DNA from: Pirellulales bacterium
GTDB taxonomy: Bacteria; Planctomycetota; Planctomycetia; Pirellulales; JAICIG01
NCBI GenBank assembly: GCA_025924495.1
Contig: JAICIG010000007.1
Location: 1 to 40,546 of the forward strand
Reading direction: 5' to 3'
DNA length: 40,546 nt
Positions 9,989-18,877 of this stretch are shown in pieces. The notes below the pieces were generated by a model. The model was not told the origin of the DNA and ran no database searches. It worked only from the letters and a program-made list of their open reading frames with translations. The translations under genes and the position numbers were made by a program. Positions within the stretch are counted from its first letter, which is position 1. Every line of letters begins with the position of its first letter.

Positions 9989-11158
9989 GTGGGTCATCAC
10001 CAAACCAAGCAACATCGCCAAGGCAAGCATTCGCATCACCAGATCGGTCTGGTGCGCGGCCAGTTTGGTAATGTCCCCGAAGACGCCTGGCTCGATTGGA
10101 TTGCCAAGACCGGCTTCGACGGCTGGGAAGAGGCGACCTGGGAACTCGACCTGGCGCGCTGCGGCGATGACGCGGGCGCCAAGGCTTATGCTCAAGAACG
10201 CGTCGCCAAGGCCAAAAGCCGAGGACTGGAGATCTTTTCGCTAGCGGCGCATTTGCAAGGCCAGGCTCTTGGCGACGAACCGAGCGCCAAGACCGTGCAG
10301 TTTATAGGCGGCGAGTCGGCGGCCGCCTATGCTGCCTGGCGCGCGGCAGGCAATCAGCCGCCGCGCACCGATCCTTACTTCGTCCCCAACGACGTGGCCG
10401 AGATCGTCCGCAAGCAAGCGACCACGGCGCTGGTGAATATTGTGCGACTGGCCCACTTTGTCGGTCAGTTGCAGGATCGCGTCGTGCCGGTCTCGGGCTT
10501 TGTCGGCTCGCCGGCGCACTGCTGGAGCCACTGGTTCTTGTTCCCGCCGCTGCCCAAGTCAATCGGCGGCCACGACATTCCCGACGTGTTCAAGGTCAGT
10601 CTCGAACTGCTGGTCGAGCGATTCTCGCCCGTGTTCCAGGCCTGCTTGAAGTACGGCACGACGTTCGATCTGGAATGCCATCCGAGCGAACGGGCGATGG
10701 GCGATATTACCAGCGCCGGCGAATACATCGCGGCCATCGATGCGGCCGGCTTTTCCAAGGCGGCCGGGTTCAACTTCGATTGCTCGCACATGGAATGGCA
10801 AGGCGTGTCGGGCGTCGATTTCATCCGCGCCTACGGCGACCGCATTCACTGTGCCCACATCAAAGGCGTGCAAGTCGCCAAAGGTTATACTCGCAACGGC
10901 CTGTTGGGCGGGCACAAGCCGATGGGCGACAAGCACAACGGCTGGAACTTCGTCACGCCCGGCACGGCGCGCGATTCGACTTCGATCGAAGAGCTGTTCG
11001 TCGAACTCAACCGGGCCGGCTACTGCGGCGCCGTTTCGATCGAATGGGAAGACAACGACGTTGAGCAGCACGCCGGCGCCAGGCAGGCGCTCGCCAACGT
11101 CCACCGCGCCGACCAGCCTCCCAGCGGCATGCGGCACGACGAGCAGTTGAAAGCGTAA
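9989..11158 (+). CDS. sugar phosphate isomerase/epimerase-like TIM barrel protein
   Basis: The protein belongs to the AP endonuclease 2 / xylose isomerase-like TIM barrel superfamily, which uses divalent metal to isomerise or epimerise sugars and related polyols. Probable metal ligands are seen in LECHPSE, FDCSHMEW, AHIKGVQ and the C-terminal SIEWED segment. The GTG start at 9989 is chosen because GGAGG lies 7 bases upstream; the frame before it looks non-coding. The result is 389 residues, somewhat longer than the 260-300 typical of the simplest members, with an insertion around 100-190. The substrate is unknown. Confidence 0.88.
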   Translation: MGHHQTKQHRQGKHSHHQIGLVRGQFGNVPEDAWLDWIAKTGFDGWEEATWELDLARCGDDAGAKAYAQERVAKAKSRGLEIFSLAAHLQGQALGDEPSAKTVQFIGGESAAAYAAWRAAGNQPPRTDPYFVPNDVAEIVRKQATTALVNIVRLAHFVGQLQDRVVPVSGFVGSPAHCWSHWFLFPPLPKSIGGHDIPDVFKVSLELLVERFSPVFQACLKYGTTFDLECHPSERAMGDITSAGEYIAAIDAAGFSKAAGFNFDCSHMEWQGVSGVDFIRAYGDRIHCAHIKGVQVAKGYTRNGLLGGHKPMGDKHNGWNFVTPGTARDSTSIEELFVELNRAGYCGAVSIEWEDNDVEQHAGARQALANVHRADQPPSGMRHDEQLKA

Positions 11159-11195
11159 GCAGATTTGTCGCGTTTCGCTCCGGGGTAAGCCGATC

Positions 11196-12380
11196 TTACT
11201 GCTCAACGAACACATGGAATTGCGGCCTGGTCATGTGCTGCCGCATTGCTAGACCGAACCGCCTCGCTCCCTCGGCGGTCACCGACGTCTGTTCAATTTG
11301 AACGAATTGGAGCGTCGGTTGTTTTTCTAAATGCGCCAAACCTGCATCACTGACTTTGGTGCGATTGAGTTTCAGCTCGTACAATCCTGGCAATACTGGA
11401 AGCTTATCCAGATTCGCGTCGGTAAGCTGCGTATTGCTCAGGTTAATCGACCGCAGCGAAACGAGCGGAGCAAGGCTTGGCAAGCCGACGCCTGTGATTT
11501 TCGTACCGCTCAAATTCAAATATCCGAGCGAAGTAAGACCCTCCAACTGGTTCAAGCCGTCATCTGTGATTTGCGTTTTTCTCAAGTCCAGCAATCCCAG
11601 ATGCGTAAAGCCCCGCAGATAGCTGAGATCCTCGTCCGTCAAATCGCGGCGGCTCTTCAGCGCTCCCACGTTGATATAGCCTCGCCAGAACCAATAAAGG
11701 CCGGGGTAGTGCGAATGATACGAAGCGAAGTCGACAGGGCCGGCCAATCGATCGACGCGGCGAACGGTGTCGACGGAGAGCGACAGCCACAAGCCGACAA
11801 TTACCATCAGCAACAGACCGAAACGCCCTATCGTTGCCAGCCGGCGCGGTAGTGGCTCGCTTGGCGCCGGTTTTCGCGACCGACGGAATACGATCAGCGC
11901 CGCCACGAAGAAAGTCGCCGCCATCAAGAGCAGCACGACGATGCCTGGTCCGCCGCTCAGGTCTCGCTGGGTCGCCAGCGCGGCGGCGCCGCAGACAATG
12001 CCCGCGGCGAGTGCGGCCACAGTTCGCGCAAAAGCCAAAAAAATGCCGCAAGAGACCAGCAGTCCCACGACCAATCCGATGGCAGCGCCCAGGATGACGT
12101 TGTATTGGCTAACGGCAACGAGTCCTCCGATGCCGCCCAAACCGACCGAAGCGAGCCGACCAACCCACCGCATGCCGGCGGACGCCATCGCCGCCGAGAC
12201 TGCCGCCCCCAACGCGGCGAAGGCCAGCAGTTTCTGCACGTCTACGACGTTGCGAAGCTGGGGCGCCGCGAAAACCATCGCCTCGGCGCCGCCGCTGGAC
12301 AAATAAATGCGTCCGGCAACGATCAGGAGCAATGCGCCGGCCAGTTGCAAGCTTTGCTGCGATCGTTCGGTGGCGACCAT
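11196..12380 (-). CDS. multi-pass membrane protein with C-terminal leucine-rich repeats
   Basis: The first ~240 residues contain about six hydrophobic helices, including LLIVAGRIYL, LAFAALGAAVSAAM, AIGLVVGLLVSCGIFLAF, GIVVLLLMAATFFVAALIVF and FGLLLMVIVGLWLSLSV. The C-terminal ~150 residues are leucine-rich repeats with period about 24 (LGLLDLRKTQITDDGLNQL, LGYLNLSGTKITGVGLPSL, LRSINLSNTQLTDANLDKL, LYELKLNRTKVSDAGLAHL). This LRR type is abundant in planctomycetes; its ligands are unknown. GGAG lies about 10 bases upstream of the ATG at 12380. A decayed tandem copy lies directly upstream at 12520-12926. A membrane-anchored binding role is inferred only from architecture. Confidence 0.85.
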   Translation of the reverse strand: MVATERSQQSLQLAGALLLIVAGRIYLSSGGAEAMVFAAPQLRNVVDVQKLLAFAALGAAVSAAMASAGMRWVGRLASVGLGGIGGLVAVSQYNVILGAAIGLVVGLLVSCGIFLAFARTVAALAAGIVCGAAALATQRDLSGGPGIVVLLLMAATFFVAALIVFRRSRKPAPSEPLPRRLATIGRFGLLLMVIVGLWLSLSVDTVRRVDRLAGPVDFASYHSHYPGLYWFWRGYINVGALKSRRDLTDEDLSYLRGFTHLGLLDLRKTQITDDGLNQLEGLTSLGYLNLSGTKITGVGLPSLAPLVSLRSINLSNTQLTDANLDKLPVLPGLYELKLNRTKVSDAGLAHLEKQPTLQFVQIEQTSVTAEGARRFGLAMRQHMTRPQFHVFVEQ

Positions 12381-12456
12381 GATTGCCCACTCCGCTCTGC
12401 CGTAGTTTGTTGGATAGTTTGATTATCGGCGATTAAGCCGATAGGGCCAGTTCAAA

Positions 12457-12507
12457 GTCGGCTTTCGCTTCGCGAAAGCACGCCCTTTCGCGGGAGCTAA
12501 AAGCGAC
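12457..12507. repeat. degenerate copy of the GTCGCTTTTCGC hairpin element
   Basis: This imperfect inverted repeat starts with GTCGGCTTTCGC and ends with GCTAAAAGCGAC. It aligns over about 50 bases with the perfect copy at 13003-13052. It lies 77 bases upstream of the LRR gene start at 12380, the same distance as the other copy from the start of the decayed paralog. Confidence 0.75.
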
Positions 12508-12519
12508 AATCAGCCAGCG

Positions 12520-12926
12520 TCAGCGATTCACGATGCACTCCGGCTTTGTCGCCCACTGCTGCATCGCCTTGCAGAATTGATTCGCACCTTCGGCGGTTAC
12601 AGCCGTCTCATAAGCGTCAACGACGTGAAGCATCGGCTGTTTTTTCAAATGCGCAAGTCCGGCATCGGTAATCTTCGTGCCATCGAGCCACAACTGCTCC
12701 AGCCTCGGCAGCGTCGGCAGTTTCTCGAGATCGGCGTCGGATACCTGCGTTTGCCTCAGATCGAGTTGATGCATCCAGGTCAGCGGGGCCAGGTGTTGCA
12801 GCCCGTCGCCGGTGATCTGCGTTTGACCTTCCGCGGCTCTGGCTTTTGGCCCTCGACGGCACAAAAGGCAATGGCGCACGCACCCGCCAGACGCAAGTTT
12901 TGCCGCGAGCACTCTGTGGCGAACAT
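12520..12926 (-). pseudogene. truncated tandem copy of the LRR membrane protein gene
   Basis: The 3' part, read in one frame, gives LRRs (ITGDGLQHLAPL, LDLRQTQVSDADLEKLPTL, LWLDGTKITDAGLAHLKKQP, then TAVTAEGANQF) that match the C-terminus of the neighbour at 11196-12380 almost residue for residue. From an ATG at 12926, a different frame gives MFATECSRQNLRLAGA, matching the neighbour's first residues MVATERSQQSLQLAGA. The two pieces meet near 12830 with a frame change, and about 250 residues (all later membrane helices and the first LRR) are missing. The upstream 75 bases also align. It is therefore a tandem duplicate that lost its middle. A frame of 158 codons (12520-12996) remains open but its N-terminal half is not homologous sequence. 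Confidence 0.82.
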
Positions 12927-13001
12927 AACGTCCGGCTCCCGAGAGGCGGTAGATTGCCAAGCTCTCGATTATCGACGATTGAGACGCCAAGGCCAACCCA
13001 A

Positions 13002-13053
13002 TGTCGCTTTTCGCTCCGCGAAAAGATGCATTTTCGCGGAGCGAAAAGCGACA
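13002..13053. repeat. perfect 23-base inverted repeat hairpin
   Basis: Two perfect 23-base arms (13002-13024 and 13031-13053) enclose the 6-base loop GATGCA. Each arm contains CGCTTTTCGCTCCGCGAAAA or its complement. It ends 3 bases beyond the stop codon of hemW, so its transcript could act as a 3' hairpin for that gene. It is also the intact copy of the element at 12457-12507. Confidence 0.9.
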
Positions 13054-13056
13054 CTC

Positions 13057-14226
13057 TTAACGCCGTAAAAACTTCGGCCAGATGGCGTCGCTGACGAAGA
13101 GCCCTTCGCGCGTGAGGCGAATGCGACCAGCCTCGTCGCTTAACAACCCGAGGTCGATCAGCTTAGGTAATTCGCGGCCGATGAGCGCGTCGATGTTGTA
13201 ACCGGTTCGCGCGACGAATGCGCGTTGATCGACGCCTTCCATCCGCCGCAGACCGAGCACGAGCGCTTCGCGCGCCCGGTCCTCGGGCGAAAGTGTTTCG
13301 CTTTCGGCCACGGGCGACTTGCCGGCCAGCACGCGTTTGAGCCAGGTGGTCGTGCTGCGGTGGTTCATCTCACGGCGGCCGCCAAGATATCGGGCGGCGC
13401 CGGGCCCAGCCGCATAGTATTCGTCCGCGGCCCAATAGATTTCGTTATGACGGCATCGATGACCCGGCCGCGCGAAGTTGGACACCTCATAATGTTCGAA
13501 GCCGGCGCTGCCAAGCGCGTCGATCGCCTCCGCATACATCGCGCGCTCCAACTCTTCATCCAGCCGCTCGATCCGTCCGTGCGATAGACGGCTCCAGAAG
13601 GTCGTGCCGCGTTCGAAGGTCAATCCGTAAGTTGAAATGTGATCCGGTTCGAGACGCAGTGCAGCGGCCAGGTCGCTCTGCCAATTCGCCAGCGTTTCGC
13701 CCGGCGCTGCGAAGATCAGGTCGAGCGATACGTCTAATCCTGCATTGCGGGCGAGTTCGACGCTCTGCGCAATATCGCCGGGGCCATGATCCCGCTCGAG
13801 CAGTCGGAGCTTTTCTGGGCTAAACGACTGCGCGCCCAAGCTCACTCGCGTCACGCCCTGTGCCGCCAGGATCGCCATTCGCTCTCCATCGAGTCCGAAC
13901 GGGTTGGCTTCGACGCTGAACTCGCCGCCCGGCGCCAATTCGAAGCGCTCTCCGACGATCGACAGCAGCCGATCTAACGCTGCCGGCGGCAAGTGCGTGG
14001 GCGTACCGCCACCAATGAATAACGTCTCCACCAGTCGCCGCTCGCCGAGTTGCGACAGCTCTTGCCGCAAGGCGATCAGATACTGTTCGATCAAATCGTC
14101 GCGGCCGGCAATCAGCGTGAAATTGCAATACCCGCAGCGATGCGCGCAAAACGGCACATGGATATAGGCCGCTCTCGGAGCAGATTTCTTGGGGAATTCC
14201 TGCGTCAAAGCGCTCGGCAAGCTCAT
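13057..14226 (-). CDS. hemW: HemW-like radical SAM haem chaperone
   Basis: HemW is a radical SAM protein of the coproporphyrinogen dehydrogenase (HemN) family that binds haem and is thought to deliver it to membrane haem proteins. The [4Fe-4S] cysteines are seen as C27-x3-C31-x2-C34 within YIHVPFCAHRCGYCNF, and GGGTPT follows around residues 80-85. A C-terminal HemN-type domain is present, with RRMEGVDQRAF. The length from the ATG at 14226 is 389 residues, normal for HemW and shorter than true HemN (about 450). The start at 14295 would add 23 unrelated residues. It follows the metallo-hydrolase gene by about 120 bases and may be cotranscribed. Confidence 0.9.
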   Translation of the reverse strand: MSLPSALTQEFPKKSAPRAAYIHVPFCAHRCGYCNFTLIAGRDDLIEQYLIALRQELSQLGERRLVETLFIGGGTPTHLPPAALDRLLSIVGERFELAPGGEFSVEANPFGLDGERMAILAAQGVTRVSLGAQSFSPEKLRLLERDHGPGDIAQSVELARNAGLDVSLDLIFAAPGETLANWQSDLAAALRLEPDHISTYGLTFERGTTFWSRLSHGRIERLDEELERAMYAEAIDALGSAGFEHYEVSNFARPGHRCRHNEIYWAADEYYAAGPGAARYLGGRREMNHRSTTTWLKRVLAGKSPVAESETLSPEDRAREALVLGLRRMEGVDQRAFVARTGYNIDALIGRELPKLIDLGLLSDEAGRIRLTREGLFVSDAIWPKFLRR

Positions 14227-14350
14227 CCACTCATTGTACCGGTGCCGCCCCAAGCTGGCGCGCAACATTCGCCAGCCGAATTCCGCATTCCACACTCCGC
14301 ATTGGAATCAGGACGACGGCCGTCCCCGGCTCGCCCGATCTCCGCCCCTC

Positions 14351-15190
14351 TCACAGCCACAAATGCAGCCGTCCGTCGAACATGTCGGGCACGGCCTGAT
14401 TCACGTAGTTCCGCACCTGCTGGGCGTGATAGCGCGTGCTGAGATGGCCGGCGATGATCAGTTCGTTCTTAAACCGCTCGCGCCGCTCCAGCAGGTCGTC
14501 GAGATGCATGTGGCCGAACTTGTGGATTTTTTCCTTGCGATGACGCGGCGCAACGAAGGTCATTTCCGTGATCAGAATCTGGGCCTCGAACATCGCCGGG
14601 CAATTGTCGAGCCCTTCCGGCGCGCTGTCGCCTAAATAAGCGACTCGCGGAAAGCGCCGCTCTTCGGTCACGTCGACGCCTGACAGGCGAAGATCGCGAA
14701 TTTCGTTCCCGGACAGGTTCTGGTATTCAGTTTTCAGCTTGCGCCGGCGGTCCCAGACGACGAAACCCAGCGAGGGCACCGTATGCTTCGTTTCGCTGAC
14801 AGTGACGACATGGTCGCGCGAGAGTTCGATTTCGTCCCCCGGCCGCGCCGGCAGCAGTTGGCACGGCATGCGGCCGCGGTCGAGCCGGGTGAAGAGCTTG
14901 AGTATCCGCTCGACGTGTTCGATCGCCGCTTCGGGCATGTAGATCGTCGGCGGCTCCATTTTCATCATTCGCCGCCGCGCCACGTAGACGGGCAACGCCG
15001 CCACATGGTCCAGGTGCGTATGGGACAGAAACCAGGTGCTGGTCCCCATGAAGGACCAGGGCTGAGCGCCCAGGTCGAAGCCCAGTTTCAATTCCGGCAG
15101 CCGCCAATACGTTTGCACCGCCGCTCGAGAGTAGCCCTCGATCGTCAGATCCTTGTGAATATGCGTTTTTACCGGCAGATTGTGAAGCAT
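14351..15190 (-). CDS. MBL-fold metallo-hydrolase, RNase Z-like
   Basis: A beta-lactamase-fold hydrolase with the zinc motif SHTHLDH at residues 56-62 (H57, H59, D61, H62). Later metal-ligand candidates lie in YLGDSAPEG, TEMTFV, GHMHLDD and IAGHLSTRYH. The ordering resembles ribonuclease Z (tRNA 3'-processing) and its plant/bacterial relatives, so an RNA nuclease role is plausible, but a different phosphodiesterase is not excluded. The ATG at 15190 gives 279 residues; the frame stays open up to 15379 but the extra 63 residues do not look like the family. No clear ribosome binding site was found at either start. Confidence 0.8.
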   Translation of the reverse strand: MLHNLPVKTHIHKDLTIEGYSRAAVQTYWRLPELKLGFDLGAQPWSFMGTSTWFLSHTHLDHVAALPVYVARRRMMKMEPPTIYMPEAAIEHVERILKLFTRLDRGRMPCQLLPARPGDEIELSRDHVVTVSETKHTVPSLGFVVWDRRRKLKTEYQNLSGNEIRDLRLSGVDVTEERRFPRVAYLGDSAPEGLDNCPAMFEAQILITEMTFVAPRHRKEKIHKFGHMHLDDLLERRERFKNELIIAGHLSTRYHAQQVRNYVNQAVPDMFDGRLHLWL

Positions 15191-15437
15191 GGCGAACCGG
15201 GCTGCGTCAGTAGAGAATCCACCAGTGTAGGCGAGACGGGCCAGACGCGGAAGGCACTTGCTCTGATGCTGAAGCGCTTGCATTCGCAGCGGAGCCCCGC
15301 GGGCGGCAAAAAGGGCAACCGCGTCGCCCAAGTTTGGAGAAACCAAAGCGGCGTCAGGTTCGCGACCGACGCGGCGCAATGATCGGCGATCCGCAATGGA
15401 TCGACGGCAACGCCCGCTTGCCGACCGTTTGCACGTG

Positions 15438-16487
15438 CTACGAAGTGAGCACGCCCGGTGAGGGCAGCTTCAGTTGTTGCAAGCTGGGCCGGTCGAGAAT
15501 TTGAAAGGGGGAAGCGACGCCGTGCCAGCGTTCCCCCCGTTCGATAATCGAGCGCTCGGCGATCGGGCCGAGTCGCTCGCCTGCGAGTTGCAGGTAGCCG
15601 ACCTTCGCAGGGTCGAGCCCCATGATCCGCACGCAAGTCGCGTCGACGGCCGTCGGGTTCGTGCCCACGACGACCAAGCCCAGCGGTTTGGCGCTGCCCA
15701 TGATCGGTCCGTCTCCTTCCATACAGACGACGGCATCGACGATGGAGATCATTTTGCCCAGCGACGCATTGATATCGAAGATCGTCTGCGGCACCCCCGC
15801 GTGATGCAGCACGTTCTTGGGCCAGCCGTATTTGATGCCCGGCAGAATGCCATACATGTTCTTCAGCGAGACGGTAGCGCCGACCCAGTGGTGCGTCTTG
15901 AGCTTGGGCATGGAAACGATCAGATCGGCTTCCATAGCGGGCCGCGGAAAATAGAATCCTTCGAGCTTCGAGGCACGGCCGGCGTTTTTCACCCAGGCGG
16001 TTTCTTCATAGTTCAAATCGACGAATTCCAGGCCAGCGGCGTCGAGCGCAGCGCCCATGCCCGATTCGACCAGGGCCATTTCCGTGTCGCGCATGTGGCC
16101 CGAAGCTTCGCCCACCTTGACGAGCGCGCCCCACCGACGGAAGACTTCGGCGGCGGCCAGGACCATCGCCGGATGGGTCGTCATCTGCGGCGCCGAGCGT
16201 CGCGGCTCGACCAGATTGACCTTCAAGAGTACGTTTCGCCCGGCAAGGGACTTGGGCTCGAGTCCGGTGGCGACGAGCCCGTCGCGTATCGTTTGCTCGA
16301 TCGGCCCGTCGTAGCGTTGTCCGCGGGCAATGAAGACCGGCGCCTCGGTTCGCGACAACGATCGGATCAGTTGATAGCCCATCAACCCGGCCGCCAGCGC
16401 ACCACCGCTGACAAGCAGCGCACGGCGATCGAGCGTCGGCGCCTCGGGCGAACAAGACGGAGCGGAAGCGGGAAGCCCGGTGCTCAT
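15438..16487 (-). CDS. DUF362 domain-containing protein
   Basis: DUF362 proteins are recognised by a core with VKVNLVEP, then MPKLKTH and KNMYGILPG, followed by VDAVVCMEGDGPIMG and a C-terminal PTAVDATC segment, all present here in order. Their function is not established; many carry iron-sulfur domains, but none is seen here. An N-terminal DRRALLVSGGALAAGLMGY segment is a Tat-like or membrane-anchor leader. The ATG at 16487 overlaps the stop of the preceding gene in an ATGA, which fixes the start and shows translational coupling. The length is 349 residues. It presumably works with the toroid protein encoded just upstream. Confidence 0.88.
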   Translation of the reverse strand: MSTGLPASAPSCSPEAPTLDRRALLVSGGALAAGLMGYQLIRSLSRTEAPVFIARGQRYDGPIEQTIRDGLVATGLEPKSLAGRNVLLKVNLVEPRRSAPQMTTHPAMVLAAAEVFRRWGALVKVGEASGHMRDTEMALVESGMGAALDAAGLEFVDLNYEETAWVKNAGRASKLEGFYFPRPAMEADLIVSMPKLKTHHWVGATVSLKNMYGILPGIKYGWPKNVLHHAGVPQTIFDINASLGKMISIVDAVVCMEGDGPIMGSAKPLGLVVVGTNPTAVDATCVRIMGLDPAKVGYLQLAGERLGPIAERSIIERGERWHGVASPFQILDRPSLQQLKLPSPGVLTS

Positions 16488-17380
16488 GACTGAACTCGCG
16501 CGTCGGGGGATGAGGTAATCAGCGGGCAATCTTTGCCGAGCGCCGCCAGCGTCAACAAAGCACGCTTGTAAGGCGCCGCCTCGCGTCCGGTGCGATCCGC
16601 CGCTTCTTGTAACCACAAACCGGCGTCCGCCGGCATGCGATCGTGTGCTGCCAGCCCGATCAAACCGTAGGCTAAAGACAGCGATGTCGTTTGTGCATTC
16701 AAGACTGAGCGCAGGTAACCGATGGTGCGATCGATGCGACCGCTTGTGTCATGCTCGCCTTTTAGCGCCGCCAAAGCCAGGCCTGATGAAGTCGGCTGTG
16801 GACGCAGCACCTGCCCGAGCACGGTAGTATTGCCGTAGTTGCAACCGCCGCCGGGCAGCAACCGATCGATGAGCAACGCCGCCGCCTCACGCGCTCGCGG
16901 ATGATCGCCATAACCCGCTGTCTTCAGCGCGAGCAAGCTCATGGCGGTCGGTTCGACCCACGAATGGGTCCCGAGCGCCCACGACCAGCCGCGCAGTCCT
17001 GCGTCGTGCCCCACGTCGGGATTATGCACCGACGTGTCGCCGCCGACGGAAAGCAGCCAGCCGACGCCTTGCTGCGCAGCCTGTTGGAAAACGCGTCGCT
17101 CCTCAGTCGCGACCAGTGGCGCCGCGGCTGACCAGGCGAGAATCGCCAACGGGGTCGGCCAGGCGGGAGTCGCTTCGCCAAGCAGAATACCAACCGAGCC
17201 GTCGGCGGCCTGCAGTTCCGTCAATCGACGGCACGCCGCCAGCGCTTGCTCGGGTCTTTTATGGCCGGCCAGCGCCAGCGTTGCCAACGCCAGCGGCTCG
17301 GCCGCCAAAGAACCGCCCGCACGATACGACCAACTCTCCTCTGCAGAAAGTTGATTCAAGATGTCGTCGGTCCAGCTCAT
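16484..17380 (-). CDS. prenyltransferase/squalene cyclase-like alpha-toroid protein
   Basis: The sequence is a chain of helical repeats of the terpenoid cyclase / protein prenyltransferase toroid fold (RLTELQAADGSVGILLGE, SLLALKTAGYGDHPRAREAAALLIDRL, ALAALKGEHDTSGRIDRTIGYL). The catalytic DxDD of squalene-hopene cyclase is not visible, so it is probably not a cyclase; a binding or scaffolding role is possible. I chose the ATG at 17380 (298 residues) since the preceding 23 residues are Pro/His-rich and unlike the fold. Its stop overlaps the start of the DUF362 gene by 4 bases, and the two form a coupled pair. Confidence 0.78.
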   Translation of the reverse strand: MSWTDDILNQLSAEESWSYRAGGSLAAEPLALATLALAGHKRPEQALAACRRLTELQAADGSVGILLGEATPAWPTPLAILAWSAAAPLVATEERRVFQQAAQQGVGWLLSVGGDTSVHNPDVGHDAGLRGWSWALGTHSWVEPTAMSLLALKTAGYGDHPRAREAAALLIDRLLPGGGCNYGNTTVLGQVLRPQPTSSGLALAALKGEHDTSGRIDRTIGYLRSVLNAQTTSLSLAYGLIGLAAHDRMPADAGLWLQEAADRTGREAAPYKRALLTLAALGKDCPLITSSPDARVQS

Positions 17381-17651
17381 GGCATGGGGGCGGGCGTCGG
17401 TCGGATCAGGCCGGTTATGGCGCGCTGGCGGATGATGGCAGAGTTCCATAGAGAGTATAGGTCTGAAATTCCCGGCTCGATGGCGGGCGATCAGCGAACG
17501 GGACCGTTCGTAACCTAGATTTCCTTCGGAAAACTCGTCGCGACGTCACGGTGCGCCGTCGTCGCCAGCCGCATAACCGGCCCTCGTTTTGTCCGCCGCC
17601 CGTGCGTTACGAGATCGCACAAGCTCGCCTACGACGAAAAGGAAAACCACG

Positions 17652-18851
17652 ATGGCGACAGAACTCCTTTCGCCGCCCGCTGGCTTCGCCCCCTGCAAGC
17701 CGGAAGAAATTGAAGTTTCGATCCTGATGCCGTGCCTGAACGAGGCCGAAACGCTGGCCAATTGCATTCGCAAGGCGCAGCAAGCGATCTCGGCGCACAA
17801 CTTGAAGGCGGAGATCTTGATTGCCGACAACGGCAGCACCGACGGCTCGCAGGCGCTCGCCGAGCGGTTAGGGGCGCGCGTCGTCCAGGTAACCGAGAAG
17901 GGGTATGGCAGTGCGCTGCGGGGCGGCATCGAGGCGGCGCGGGCCAAATATATCGTGATGGGCGATTCTGACGACAGTTACGATTTTTCCGCCATCTATC
18001 CGTTCATTGAAAAACTGCGAGCCGGCGCCGACCTGGTCATGGGCAATCGTTTCCGCGGCGGCATTCGGCCAGGCGCGATGCCTTGGAAGCATCGTTGGAT
18101 CGGCAATCCGGCGCTAACGGGCATTGGGCGGCTCTTCTTCCACTGCCCGGCGGGCGACTTCCATTGCGGGCTGCGCGCGTTCAGCAAAGCCGCTTATCAA
18201 AGGATGGGACTTCAAACTACCGGCATGGAATTCGCCAGCGAGATGGTCATCAAGTCGACGCTGCAAGGCTTGTCGATCGCCGAAACGCCGACAATCCTCT
18301 ACAAGGACGGACGATCGCGGCCGCCTCATTTGCGCAGTTGGCGCGATGGTTGGCGGCATCTGCGTTTCATGCTGCTGTTCAGCCCACGGTGGCTCTTCTT
18401 GTGGCCCGGCGCCTTATGCTTTTTAGCGGGCGTGGTCGCTTCGCTGCTGCTGATGCGCGGTCCGCTGCGCATCGCAGGGGTCGGATTCGACATTCATACG
18501 TTGCTCGTCGCCGGCTTCGCGTGCTTGCTGGGTAATCAGTTGATCGTGTTTGGCGTATTCACGAAGATCTATGCGGTGATCGAAGGCTTTCATCCGCCGC
18601 ACAAACTGCTCGGCGGCAAGCGGCATTTCAATCTGGAATGGGGAGTTCTGACGGGCATCGCCTTGGGCGTCGGCGGACTTTCGCTGTTAGCGCTCGCCGC
18701 TTGGGATTGGCGAATGGCGGGCCTGGGCGAACTCGACCCTCGCGTCACGATGCGGCAGGTCATTCCCGCAGTGGTCTTAATGGCGCTCGGCGCTCAAACC
18801 ATCTTCGCCAGCTTCTTTCTGGGCATCATCAGTTTGCGCGGTAAGCGCTGA
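17652..18851 (+). CDS. membrane-anchored family 2 glycosyltransferase
   Basis: The enzyme should transfer a sugar from a nucleotide donor, most likely to a polyprenyl phosphate, at the inner face of the membrane. A GT-A domain occupies residues 20-240, with VSILMPCLNEAETL at 22-35, IADNGSTDGS at 57-66 and the metal-binding GDSDDSYDF at 104-112. Four hydrophobic helices follow (WLFLWPGALCFLAGVVASLLL onward). This layout matches the dolichol-phosphate mannosyltransferase-like group. AAGGAAAA lies about 7 bases upstream of the ATG at 17652, giving 399 residues. It converges on the next gene, a membrane glycosyltransferase-like protein, so a lipid-linked sugar pathway is a fair inference. Confidence 0.9.
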   Translation: MATELLSPPAGFAPCKPEEIEVSILMPCLNEAETLANCIRKAQQAISAHNLKAEILIADNGSTDGSQALAERLGARVVQVTEKGYGSALRGGIEAARAKYIVMGDSDDSYDFSAIYPFIEKLRAGADLVMGNRFRGGIRPGAMPWKHRWIGNPALTGIGRLFFHCPAGDFHCGLRAFSKAAYQRMGLQTTGMEFASEMVIKSTLQGLSIAETPTILYKDGRSRPPHLRSWRDGWRHLRFMLLFSPRWLFLWPGALCFLAGVVASLLLMRGPLRIAGVGFDIHTLLVAGFACLLGNQLIVFGVFTKIYAVIEGFHPPHKLLGGKRHFNLEWGVLTGIALGVGGLSLLALAAWDWRMAGLGELDPRVTMRQVIPAVVLMALGAQTIFASFFLGIISLRGKR

Positions 18852-18877
18852 AAAGCGGTTTAGGCGAGGCGGAGCCG

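Noticed and set aside
12520..12996. A complete small LRR gene of 158 codons
   Set aside because: The first 60 residues are not homologous to anything recognisable, while the true 5' end of the ancestral gene is visible in another frame from 12926. It fits a decayed duplicate better.
13057..14226. Assignment as true coproporphyrinogen III dehydrogenase (HemN)
   Set aside because: The length (389) and the N-terminal layout fit HemW better than HemN, which is usually near 450 residues with a longer N-terminal region.
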